Below are positions 57,239 through 64,000 of a stretch of 64,000 nucleotides of DNA, one piece after another. The notes beneath the pieces were generated by a model. The model ran no database searches and had not been told where the DNA came from. It was given only the letters and a program-made list of their open reading frames with translations. Origin of the DNA: FEN-1219 sp963744305 (GTDB lineage Bacteria; Pseudomonadota; Gammaproteobacteria; Steroidobacterales; Rariloculaceae). The DNA is taken from NCBI GenBank assembly GCA_963744305.1, contig CAVUTF010000032.1:1-64000 (forward strand). Direction: 5' to 3'. Numbering within the stretch: the stretch's first letter is position 1; the number at the start of each line of letters is the position of its first letter. A program made the translations under genes and the position numbers.

Positions 57239-58393
57239 ATGGAGTGGTGTAACCAATGCATTTTGCCAGACACTAGGCCGAACCTACGTGCTGAACGAGG
57301 CGGGCGTGTGCAACGCCTGTGAATCGCACGCCACGAAACGGACGATCGACTGGGCTATGCGCGAGAGTGCATTCCGCGGCGTCGTCGATCATGCGAAGTC
57401 GCGCAGCACGGGCTACGATTGCGTGATTCCTGTAAGCGGCGGAAAGGACAGCACCTGGCAAGTCGGTAAAATGCTTGGAGTTCGGCCTGAAGCCGCTGGC
57501 GGTGACTTGGAAGACGCCGGCGTCGCACCGCGATCGGTCAGCGCAATCTGGACAATCTCGTCGCACTCGGCGTCGACCACGTCGACTACCAGATCAGCCC
57601 CACGGTCGAAGCGACGATTCACCTCAAGGCTCTGTGCCGATTTGGCTCGACGGCGATCCCGATGCACATGGCGATCTTCAGCATCCCTGCCAAGATCGCC
57701 GTTCGTTTCGCGATTCCGTTGGTCGTATGGGGCGAGAACTCCGCTTTCGAGTACGGCGGCCGAGAGCAACGAGCGGACAGGTTTCAGTCTCGACGCGGCA
57801 TGGCTGGCGCGTCACGGCGTGACGCACGGGACGACGGCGGAGGACTGGATCGCAATGAACATGACGCGGAGTGAGCTCACTCCGTACTTCGGGCCGACGC
57901 CTGAGGAATTGGCTGCGAGTGACGTGCAGCGCCGTCTTCCTCGGCTATTACTTCGAGTGGGATCCGGAGAGAACGCGAGCCGTCGCCGCTGCGCACGGGT
58001 TCGCCGCCGATCCGCGTGGCGCGCGCACCGGTCTACTACGACTATGCGGACATCGACGACGACTTCATATCGATGCATCACTGGCTCAAGTGGTACAAGT
58101 TCGGGTTCACACGGCTGTTCGACAACCTTTCCCTGGAAATTCGCAACGGTAGGTTGAGCCGCGACGAAGCGATAGATATCGTGCGACAAACGGGAGACGA
58201 TACGCCGCTCAGCGACATCGAGAAGCTTTGCGGTTTTTTGCAGGTCACCGAAGATCAGTTCTTTCAGGTGTGCGAGAAGTTTCGAAACCCCGCGATTTGG
58301 CACTTGGATCGGGGCGTGTGGAAAATCCGCGACTTCCTGATCGACGATTGGAAGTGGATGGATTCTCGGGTAAGCCCGCGTTCTCCGAAGTAG
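57239..58393 (+). CDS. Second N-acetyl sugar amidotransferase (WbpG/PseA-like; frameshifted)
   Basis: ATG at 57239, four bases after the asnB-like stop: MEWCNQCILPDTRPNLR then LNEAGVCNACESHATKRTID (two CxxC pairs). The PP-loop is VIPVSGGKDSTWQVGKMLGV (about 57430). In later frames come ALCRFGSTAIPMHMAIFSIP, VWGENSAFEYGG, FSLDAAWLARHGVTHGTTAE and EDWIAMNMTRSELTPYFGPT, then YADIDDDFISMHHWLKWYKF and FLIDDWKWMDSRVSPRSPK at the end. About 385 residues. Frame changes near 57500, 57540, 57760, 57930 and 58030. The family forms acetamidino sugars with ammonia; no HisH/HisF pair is next to it, so it may share those at 30.9-32.2 kb or use another donor. Confidence 0.78.
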
Positions 58394-58413
58394 CACGTTC
58401 GAAGGCCATCGCA

Positions 58414-58795
58414 ATGCACTTCGAAAAAAAGAACCCGCCGCGCGCATACGAGGTCGGTTTCGACAACAAGAGCACGATTCTCGATTGTGGCACGATGCAC
58501 CTTTTGCCGGACGAGCAGATCACGTTCGTGACGGAGAGTGGCAAGGAGTACGACGTCACGCGAAAGGAGTGGGGGTTCTACGCCACGCCATCGCTGAATC
58601 GCCGCCTGCCCAGCTTCGACTTACGGCCCGTGCTCGTGAAAAACCGGCTCGATCGTTTTTTCCTGTTGCTCGTGGAACGCGGTAAGGAAGAGTCATTCTC
58701 GCAGTACGCGTCTAGCGAGCCACCTTACCATCGTTGCTTGGCTCGACACCACCGAAGCCTTGAAGCATCTCGAGCAGAGATTGGGCGATGCTTGA
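58414..58795 (+). CDS. Small conserved-looking protein, unknown (one frameshift)
   Basis: 127 residues. ATG at 58414 gives MHFEKKNPPRAYEVGFDNKS, then TMHLLPDEQITFVTESGKEY, VTRKEWGFYATPSLNRRLPS, RPVLVKNRLDRFFLLLVERG and KEESFSQYASSE. A frame change near 58728 leads to TIVAWLDTTEALKHLEQRLG and a stop at 58795, eight bases inside the following methyltransferase. The protein is soluble, charged and free of membrane segments. I do not recognise a family. Such short proteins between an amidotransferase and methyltransferases recur in O-antigen loci, but no function is established. Confidence 0.6.
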
Positions 58796-59618
58796 CCTCA
58801 AGCCGCGGGTTTGTCCGATTTCCGGCGTGCTCGAGGCCCGACGCGTGTTCATGTATCACGCACCGCCGCCGCGGGAGATCGGATTCCAGCGTCCCGAAGG
58901 CGAGCCGTATTACCGGGAGGTATGGCAGTTCGAACTTTCGAACCACTACGTCTCGCGGCACGCGATGACCGTGGCGACCGGTTACGACGGCGCGTATGTC
59001 GACGCGACCTATTCAAATGAGCAAGGCCTCGCCGCGACGTTCGAGCGAATCATCGCATTGCCACCGGGCAAGTCGGACAACTTGGCGAGGGTCGAGAGGC
59101 TTGAGTCGTTCGCGCGTGCGCATTTCCGGACGCGCGAGCCAGTTCGATTGCTCGATGTGGGCTCCGGCCTGGGAGTGTTCCCGTATGCCGTCAAGAGAAT
59201 GGGATGGGAGTGCACGGCGCTGGATCCCGATCGACGTGCCGTCAAGCACTTGCGCGAACGCGTCGGCGTCGCAGCCGTATGCGGGGACTTCATGGCGGTC
59301 GAAGGTCTTGGTGCGTTTGATGTGATCTCGTTCAACAAGGTACTCGAGCACGTCGAGAGGCCGATCGAGATGCTGAGTCGTGCAAGAGAGTTGCTCGCCC
59401 CTGGCGGATTCGTCTACGTCGAGCTGCCAGATGGCGAAATGGCGGCGCGCGAAGGGCCGGATCGCGAAGAGTTCTTCGTTGAGCACCACCACGTGTTCAG
59501 CTTCGCGTCGATCGTAATCCTCGCGAATCGCGCTGGCTTCGCGCCGATATGCGTTGAGCGAGTTCGCGAACCGAGCACAAAGCTAACGCTGCGTGCTTTT
59601 GTAGTCGTCGCGCAATAG
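58788..59618 (+). CDS. Class I SAM methyltransferase
   Basis: Intact, 276 residues. MLDLKPRVCPISGVLEARRV has the Cys-containing N-terminus typical of LPS-locus methyltransferases. The SAM motif is RLLDVGSGLGVFPYAVKRMG (about residue 122), with the acidic LDPD in CTALDPDRRAVKHLRERV, and post-motif DVISFNKVLEHVERPIEMLS. LAPGGFVYVELPDGEMAARE follows, then EEFFVEHHHVFSFASIVILA. The start overlaps the preceding small gene. One of three consecutive methyltransferases; probably sugar O- or N-methylation. Confidence 0.82.
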   Translation: MLDLKPRVCPISGVLEARRVFMYHAPPPREIGFQRPEGEPYYREVWQFELSNHYVSRHAMTVATGYDGAYVDATYSNEQGLAATFERIIALPPGKSDNLARVERLESFARAHFRTREPVRLLDVGSGLGVFPYAVKRMGWECTALDPDRRAVKHLRERVGVAAVCGDFMAVEGLGAFDVISFNKVLEHVERPIEMLSRARELLAPGGFVYVELPDGEMAAREGPDREEFFVEHHHVFSFASIVILANRAGFAPICVERVREPSTKLTLRAFVVVAQ

Positions 59619-59629
59619 GTGGTAGCAGA

Positions 59630-60558
59630 ATGTCGGGAAGTGACAAGGACGATAAGCGGATCGAGGCAGCCGTGCAGCGCTGCTACTCCACGTGGGGCAC
59701 GACCTACTACGATGAATACTACGGTGCTGCCGCACCCTATCCCGCCGTACACGCGGATCTGATCCGGCGCCTCCTGCTCGAATGCAACGCGCGGACGGTG
59801 CTCGATGCCGGTTGTGGTCCTGCCTCGCTCATGAGGCACCTGTTCAACGACGACCTCGATTTATTCGGGTTCGACCTCACGGCCGAGATGGTTGATGAGG
59901 GGAAGCGCATACTTCGAGACGTCGGGCGCGATCCGAACCGGATCTGGCTCGGCAGTGTGCTCGAGCCAGAGGCGTTTCGCGGTCCGCCGGAACATCGGTT
60001 TCCTGACAGCTACGACGCGGCTATTTGCGTGGGTGTGATGCCGCACGTCGCGAGCGAGCACGATACCGTCGTCTTCACGAACCTTGCCAACGCGTTGCGG
60101 CGCGGAGGGCTGGCGATCGTCGAAGCGCGCAACCAACTCTTCAGCCTGTTCACGATGAATCGCCCGAGCTATGAGTTTCTGTACGACCAGCTGATTCGCG
60201 CGCCCGATCTCCTGTCGCGCGCTGCGGATCAGCGCAGCGAGGTGGAAGCGGCGCTCGACGATTTGAAGGCACAGTTCCGTATGGACCTCCCTCCCGTCCG
60301 GAAGGGAAAATCTGACGAGCCAGGGTATGACGAGATCGTATCGCGAACGCACAACCCCCTGGTGGCTCGAAAGCAGTTCGAAGCTGCCGGCTTTCGCGAT
60401 GTCCGCATCCTTTTTTATCATTATCACGCCGTCCCGCCGATGCTTGCGGCAGGGTTCCGTGAGCTGTTCTTGGAGAGAGCGTCGCAATGGAAGATCCGGA
60501 GGATTGGCGCGGCCACTTCATGGCTTCGGCTTTTCTCTTGGTCGGGAGTCGAGCTTGA
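59630..60558 (+). CDS. Class I SAM methyltransferase (frameshift near the end)
   Basis: About 309 residues. AVQRCYSTWGTTYYDEYYGA at the start, SAM motif TVLDAGCGPASLMRHLFNDD (about residue 57), LFGFDLTAEMVDEGKRILRD and DAAICVGVMPHVASEHDTVV. The central and C-terminal parts include RNQLFSLFTMNRPSYEFLYD and VARKQFEAAGFRDVRILFYH. The annotated frame runs past the expected end; near 60490 an indel leads to DPEDWRGHFMASAFLLVGSR and a stop at 60558. That stop overlaps the TTG start of the next methyltransferase as TTGA. Confidence 0.8.
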
Positions 60559-61238
60559 TCGCGACCGACGGTTGGGCGAAGTTCAGCATTTGGGAGCACA
60601 GTGCGACCGTGCAGGACTTGTATGAGCGCCGCTGTCGGCGTGACGCTGGGGAGATGACCGCGCATCGGCAAGCAGTTCGACTGCTGACGAGGCACTTGCA
60701 AGCTGGGCAGACGGTGCTGGATGTGGGTTGTGGCAGCGGCTATCTCTACCATTCGCTCGCGGCCATCGATGTCCCGATCCTCTATTACGGAGTAGATGCG
60801 TCGCGCAAGCTGCTCGATATCGGTCGCCGGATCCTGCCCGCATACGGGTTGCCGGCAGAACGCTTGATTGAAGCGCGGATCGAGGACCTGAACGCCGACG
60901 TCGATCACGTCTTGTGCATCAACGTGTTGTCCAACATAGACAACTTCCACAAGCCGCTCGAACGGCTACTTTTAGCCGCGCGTAACACCGTGATCCTCCG
61001 CGAATCAATCGCGGATTTTTCCGACTATGCCTATGTTGAAGACCGCTATCTCGATCCCGGCGTCCGCCTCAAGGTCCATGTGAACACGTATGATCGCAAC
61101 GACGTGATCCGCTTCATCGAAAGCTACGGGTTCAACGTAACTATGCACGTCGATGAGCACTCCGGGGGTGCTTCGCAGCAAGTCATAGACCATCCGCACT
61201 GGTGGACTTTCATCGAAGCCGTCCGCCGCCCGGCTTGA
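60555..61238 (+). CDS. Class I SAM methyltransferase
   Basis: 227 residues from TTG at 60555, which overlaps the previous stop as TTGA, so translational coupling is likely. LIATDGWAKFSIWEHSATVQ starts the protein; the SAM motif is TVLDVGCGSGYLYHSLAAID (about residue 54), then YGVDASRKLLDIGRRILPAY and VDHVLCINVLSNIDNFHKPL. RNTVILRESIADFSDYAYVE and NVTMHVDEHSGGASQQVIDH form the rest. The residues and spacing fit a sugar or lipid-linked glycan methyltransferase. Intact. Confidence 0.8.
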   Translation: MIATDGWAKFSIWEHSATVQDLYERRCRRDAGEMTAHRQAVRLLTRHLQAGQTVLDVGCGSGYLYHSLAAIDVPILYYGVDASRKLLDIGRRILPAYGLPAERLIEARIEDLNADVDHVLCINVLSNIDNFHKPLERLLLAARNTVILRESIADFSDYAYVEDRYLDPGVRLKVHVNTYDRNDVIRFIESYGFNVTMHVDEHSGGASQQVIDHPHWWTFIEAVRRPA

Positions 61239-61243
61239 CCTAG

Positions 61244-63088
61244 ATGGCGCGTATCTTCGGTATCGTCTCGCCGCGGGCGGAATTCCTGTCGGCCTCGATG
61301 GAGGACGCTATCGGGCGAGGCCACGTCGACCTCACACCCGAAGTCGTCACGACGGTGGCAGGCGTGTCGGCGGTGCTCGGGGTGCTCGACCGCCAACCGC
61401 ACGGGGCGATCGCCACTGTCGATCGACTCACCGTCGTTGTCGACGGTGCCATTTTCAATCGCGGTGAGTTCGGCGTGTTCCCGAATGATGCTCACCTGGT
61501 AGCCGAGCTGTTTCGCAAGCACGGCTTCGAGCGCCTGCTGACCCGGCTGAACGGCGATTTCTCTCTCGCTCTTTACGACGGCGTGAGTTCTACGCTCTGG
61601 CTAGCGCGCGACCGACTCGGCGTGAAGCCGCTCTACTACACCTCGACCAACGCGGAACTCGGTTTTGCTTCTCGACCATGGCCATTGACGAAGCTGCCGG
61701 GTATCGGCACGGAGATCAATCGCCGATTTGCAGCTGTTTTCGCAGCCTCGCACTACCGGTATTTCGACAACGTGCCAACGGAATCGCCTTATGAGCGAGT
61801 TGCGCAACTGCCTGCGGCACATTGGTTGCGTTTCGATGGCCACAACGTCCGAATCGGCCGCTATTGGCAAATGGCCGACGAGCCAGACTTTGTGCAGTCC
61901 GAGGCCGTGCTCGCGGAACGCTATCGGGAGCTACTGCTGGATGCGGTGAACTTGCGCCTGGCCTCTGCGGAGCGTCCGGCGTTCACGCTCTCGGGGGGCA
62001 TGGATTCGTCGTCCGTGCTTGCGTCAGCCCGTTACCGGACCGGCACGCCGCAGACTGCGTTCTCGACTGTCTATTCCGACAAAACCTTCGACGAATCGGA
62101 AGAAATTCGCCCAATGTTGGACGGTGCTGTGTCGACCTGGCATCCCGTGTTGGTCGATCGGCCGGACGTGTTCAACCTCGTACGACGCATGGTGGAGGCG
62201 AACGATGAACCGGTCGCTACTGCCACGTGGTTGTCTCACTTCGTGCTCTGTGAGCGGGTCGCGAAGGAAGGTTTCGACGCGCTGTTCGGCGGGCTTGGCG
62301 GCGATGAGCTGAATGCCGGGGAGTACGAGTACTTCTTCTTCCACTTCGCGGACCTGATGCACGCGAAGGCAGAAGCACAGTTGCAAAGTGAGATAGCGAA
62401 CTGGGCAGCGAATCACGATCACCCGTTGCACAGAAAAAACCCTGCGGTCGCAGCGGCCGTGGTCGAGCGTTGCACGGACGCGGCCACTCCCGGGCGTTGT
62501 CGTCCGGACCTGTCCCGCATGCGCCGCTATTACAGCGCGCTGCAGCCGGACTTTTTCGCTATCGAGCGATTCACCCCCGTGATGGAGGCGCCGTTTTCGA
62601 GCTATTTAAAGACTCGGAGCTACCAAGATCTCACACGAGAAACCGCGCCGTGCTGCCTGCGCGCGGAGGACCGGCATACGCAGGCTTGGGGTATCGAGAA
62701 TCACGTGCCGTTTTTCGACCACCGGCTGATCGAGTTCATGTTCCGTGTCCCCGGAACCCTTAAGATCCGGCAGGGTGTGACTAAGATTTTGCTCCGCAGC
62801 GCCATGCGCGGAATCTTGCCGGAGGTCACGAGAACGCGCGTCAAAAAGACAGGATGGAACGCGCCGGCGCACCTGTGGTTTGCGGGTGAGGGCAAGAACG
62901 AGCTCCAAGACCTCATTCGGTCACGCGCCTTCAAGGAGCGAGGCATCTACGACGTCGAAGAGGTTCTCCGGCTCGTGGAGGAACACGACGAGATCGTCAC
63001 CTCGGGCGCCGTCCGTGAGAATCACATGATGTTCCTGTGGCAGCTCGTGAATCTCGAGCTCTGGTTGCAGTCCTTGGAAAGTCATTAG
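61244..63088 (+). CDS. AsnB-like synthase lacking the glutaminase cysteine
   Basis: Intact, 614 residues. The N-terminus reads MARIFGIVSP where AsnB-type enzymes have MCGI: the catalytic Cys2 is replaced, so glutamine hydrolysis is not expected. The rest of that domain is recognisable (VDGAIFNRGEFGVF, RLNGDFSLALYDGVSSTLWL, ARDRLGVKPLYYTSTNAELG). The synthase domain is complete: TLSGGMDSSSVLASARYRTG (ATP PP-loop, about residue 249), ALFGGLGGDELNAGEYEYFF (about residue 350), GIENHVPFFDHRLIEFMFRV and TKILLRSAMRGILPEV. It could use free ammonia or form an amide or ester without glutamine. It ends the plus-strand gene block before the GT2 remnant. Confidence 0.82.
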   Translation: MARIFGIVSPRAEFLSASMEDAIGRGHVDLTPEVVTTVAGVSAVLGVLDRQPHGAIATVDRLTVVVDGAIFNRGEFGVFPNDAHLVAELFRKHGFERLLTRLNGDFSLALYDGVSSTLWLARDRLGVKPLYYTSTNAELGFASRPWPLTKLPGIGTEINRRFAAVFAASHYRYFDNVPTESPYERVAQLPAAHWLRFDGHNVRIGRYWQMADEPDFVQSEAVLAERYRELLLDAVNLRLASAERPAFTLSGGMDSSSVLASARYRTGTPQTAFSTVYSDKTFDESEEIRPMLDGAVSTWHPVLVDRPDVFNLVRRMVEANDEPVATATWLSHFVLCERVAKEGFDALFGGLGGDELNAGEYEYFFFHFADLMHAKAEAQLQSEIANWAANHDHPLHRKNPAVAAAVVERCTDAATPGRCRPDLSRMRRYYSALQPDFFAIERFTPVMEAPFSSYLKTRSYQDLTRETAPCCLRAEDRHTQAWGIENHVPFFDHRLIEFMFRVPGTLKIRQGVTKILLRSAMRGILPEVTRTRVKKTGWNAPAHLWFAGEGKNELQDLIRSRAFKERGIYDVEEVLRLVEEHDEIVTSGAVRENHMMFLWQLVNLELWLQSLESH

Positions 63089-63094
63089 CGTCAC

Positions 63095-63274
63095 GTGGAG
63101 CGCTCGCTCGTCTCGATAATCACACCTGCGTATCGGGCGGAAACGTTCGTCGCGGCCACGTGCCTCAGGGGAATTGTTCTCGCAGCTGAGCCTCCATCAC
63201 CTCGGTCGGTGACGAGGTCTTCATGGATCCCATGCACCGCAGCCGTGCGCCGCCGCAAGGGGCGGTTGCCGATT
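63095..63274 (+). pseudogene. Truncated GT2 glycosyltransferase remnant
   Basis: GTG at 63095 gives VERSLVSIITPAYRAETFVA, the standard N-terminus of a GT-A family 2 glycosyltransferase (SIITPAYRAE). About residue 22 the reading frame changes to a Pro/Ser/Arg-rich sequence without the DD or DxD motifs that should follow, and the frame ends at 63274. Nothing else of a GT2 is found up to 63533. A simple single indel would leave the rest visible in another frame and I do not see it, so this looks like a deletion or rearrangement scar. Confidence 0.6.
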
Positions 63275-63533
63275 TGACGGCCGTCTCCGGCGCCGCCTCT
63301 TCATTTTCAAGGGGTCCGCGCCGAGCGGTGCTGCTGAGCTATCCGGACAAGAGACACCGAGAGGAGTTGCACTTGTCGGTGATGGGCGATGCTGCCCGGC
63401 GTGGAGGGTGATGAGCGGCGCGGCGCGATGTTTTGCCGTGCGAGGGATGCGGACATCGAGGTCCGCGAGCTGGAATCGCGGCGGAAGAAGAGGTATACTC
63501 AGTGTCCTAGATCCGTCCCGACGCAACAGACCC
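63275..63533 (+). promoter_or_regulatory. Intergenic segment before the metallo-hydrolase, -10 element
   Basis: About 260 bases without a recognisable gene; both strands carry open frames of shadow type. TATACT at 63494-63499 lies 35 bases before the next ATG and could be its -10 element, but no good -35 is present at 16-18 bases spacing. Confidence 0.3.
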
Positions 63534-64000
63534 ATGAAAATCACTTTCATTGCCAACGGCTGCGCAATTTACGAATCTCAGGGGTTCCATTTGGTATCGG
63601 ACCCGTGGCTCACCAACGGCGCTTTCGAGGGTTCGTGGTGTCATTACCCGCCCTTGCGCACCAGTCCCGAGCAGCTCGCCCGACAAACGGATGCGCTCTA
63701 CATCAGCCATATCCATCCCGACCACTTCGATCCGCTCTCGCTCGCGCCCATGCGCAAGGACATTCCGGTCGTGATACTCGACCACAACAACAAATTCCTT
63801 CAGCAGCGCGTTCGGAGCCTCGGATTCACGCAGGTCCTTGCCATACCGGACGCCCGAGCGGTGACGGTCGGGCCTTTTCGCCTGACGCTGCTCGCTCCGT
63901 TCGACAAGCACAACTTCTTCGGCGCCGAGGTCGGAAATTTGATCGATAGCGCCATCGTGGTGGACGACGGCGAGTTCCGAGTGCTCAATTGCAACGACAA
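63534..64000 (+). CDS. MBL-fold metallo-hydrolase, partial at window edge
   Basis: The ATG at 63534 opens a frame that runs off the end of the window (155 codons seen). MKITFIANGCAIYESQGFHL, VSDPWLTNGAFEGSWCHYPP and, decisively, DALYISHIHPDHFDPLSLAP contain the HxHxDH metal-binding motif of metallo-beta-lactamase-fold hydrolases (UlaG-like). LLAPFDKHNFFGAEVGNLID and VLNCNDK follow. Such proteins in polysaccharide loci are annotated as putative sugar-lactone or phosphoester hydrolases, for example near nonulosonic acid genes; the reaction here is unknown. Confidence 0.78.
   Translation, partial: MKITFIANGCAIYESQGFHLVSDPWLTNGAFEGSWCHYPPLRTSPEQLARQTDALYISHIHPDHFDPLSLAPMRKDIPVVILDHNNKFLQQRVRSLGFTQVLAIPDARAVTVGPFRLTLLAPFDKHNFFGAEVGNLIDSAIVVDDGEFRVLNCND

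Noticed and set aside
1..64000. tRNA, rRNA or insertion sequences
   Set aside because: No cloverleaf-like segment, rRNA core sequence or transposase motif was noticed in reading either strand.

Overview
The window is a roughly 64 kb surface-polysaccharide (O-antigen / exopolysaccharide) biosynthesis region of a GC-rich Gram-negative bacterium. The Gram-negative call rests on two outer-membrane beta-barrel genes and two lipoproteins. The mix of Pseudomonas-type B-band O-antigen genes (wbpM, wbpL, wbpG/hisH/hisF) with exosortase-type EPS genes suggests a gammaproteobacterium, but the species is not identifiable. No rRNA, tRNA, CRISPR array or intact transposase was seen.

Layout. (1) 0-8.4 kb, mostly minus strand: a fibronectin-type lipoprotein, two GT4 glycosyltransferases, an asparagine-synthase-like amidotransferase, an acyltransferase-like protein, a tiny membrane protein and a secretion-type ATPase. 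This set resembles exosortase-associated EPS loci, but no exosortase is in view. (2) 8.4-17.4 kb, plus strand: a tandemly duplicated 82-bp element, a methyltransferase, an intact undecaprenyl-phosphate sugar phosphotransferase (wcaJ-like), a ~1,340-residue repeat surface protein ending in a GlyGly-CTERM-like sorting tail, and two beta-barrels. (3) 17.5-47.4 kb, minus strand: one long run of ~25 genes, many overlapping by 1-4 bases. It covers lipid-linked sugar initiation (wbpL), nucleotide-sugar synthesis (wbpM, wecB, UXS, epimerases), the amidotransferase trio wbpG-hisH-hisF, five methyltransferase-like genes, glycosyltransferases, a Wzx flippase, a heparinase-like enzyme and a bi-domain oxidoreductase. 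Its upstream end is a scar joining the first codons of an asnB-like gene to the last third of a neuB-like gene. (4) 47.7-64 kb, plus strand: a lipoprotein hydrolase, then a nonulosonic-acid-like module (cytidylyltransferase, oxidoreductase, aminotransferase, epimerase, GNAT, NeuB), amidotransferases, methyltransferases, a glutaminase-dead AsnB-like protein, a truncated GT2 and the start of a metallo-hydrolase.

Together the genes predict a glycan with rare amino sugars, probable nonulosonic acid residues, extensive amidation (four AsnB-like genes plus a remnant, and two WbpG-type amidotransferases) and many methyl groups. It would be built on undecaprenyl phosphate and flipped by Wzx.

About half of the clearly conserved genes are interrupted by single-base frame changes, several of them mutually compensating, while other stretches (17.5-33 kb and 44.5-53.5 kb) are almost free of them. 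This looks more like indel error in the assembly than true gene decay. For such genes I give the outer limits of the reconstructed gene. Family names come from recognised motifs; no database search was run.
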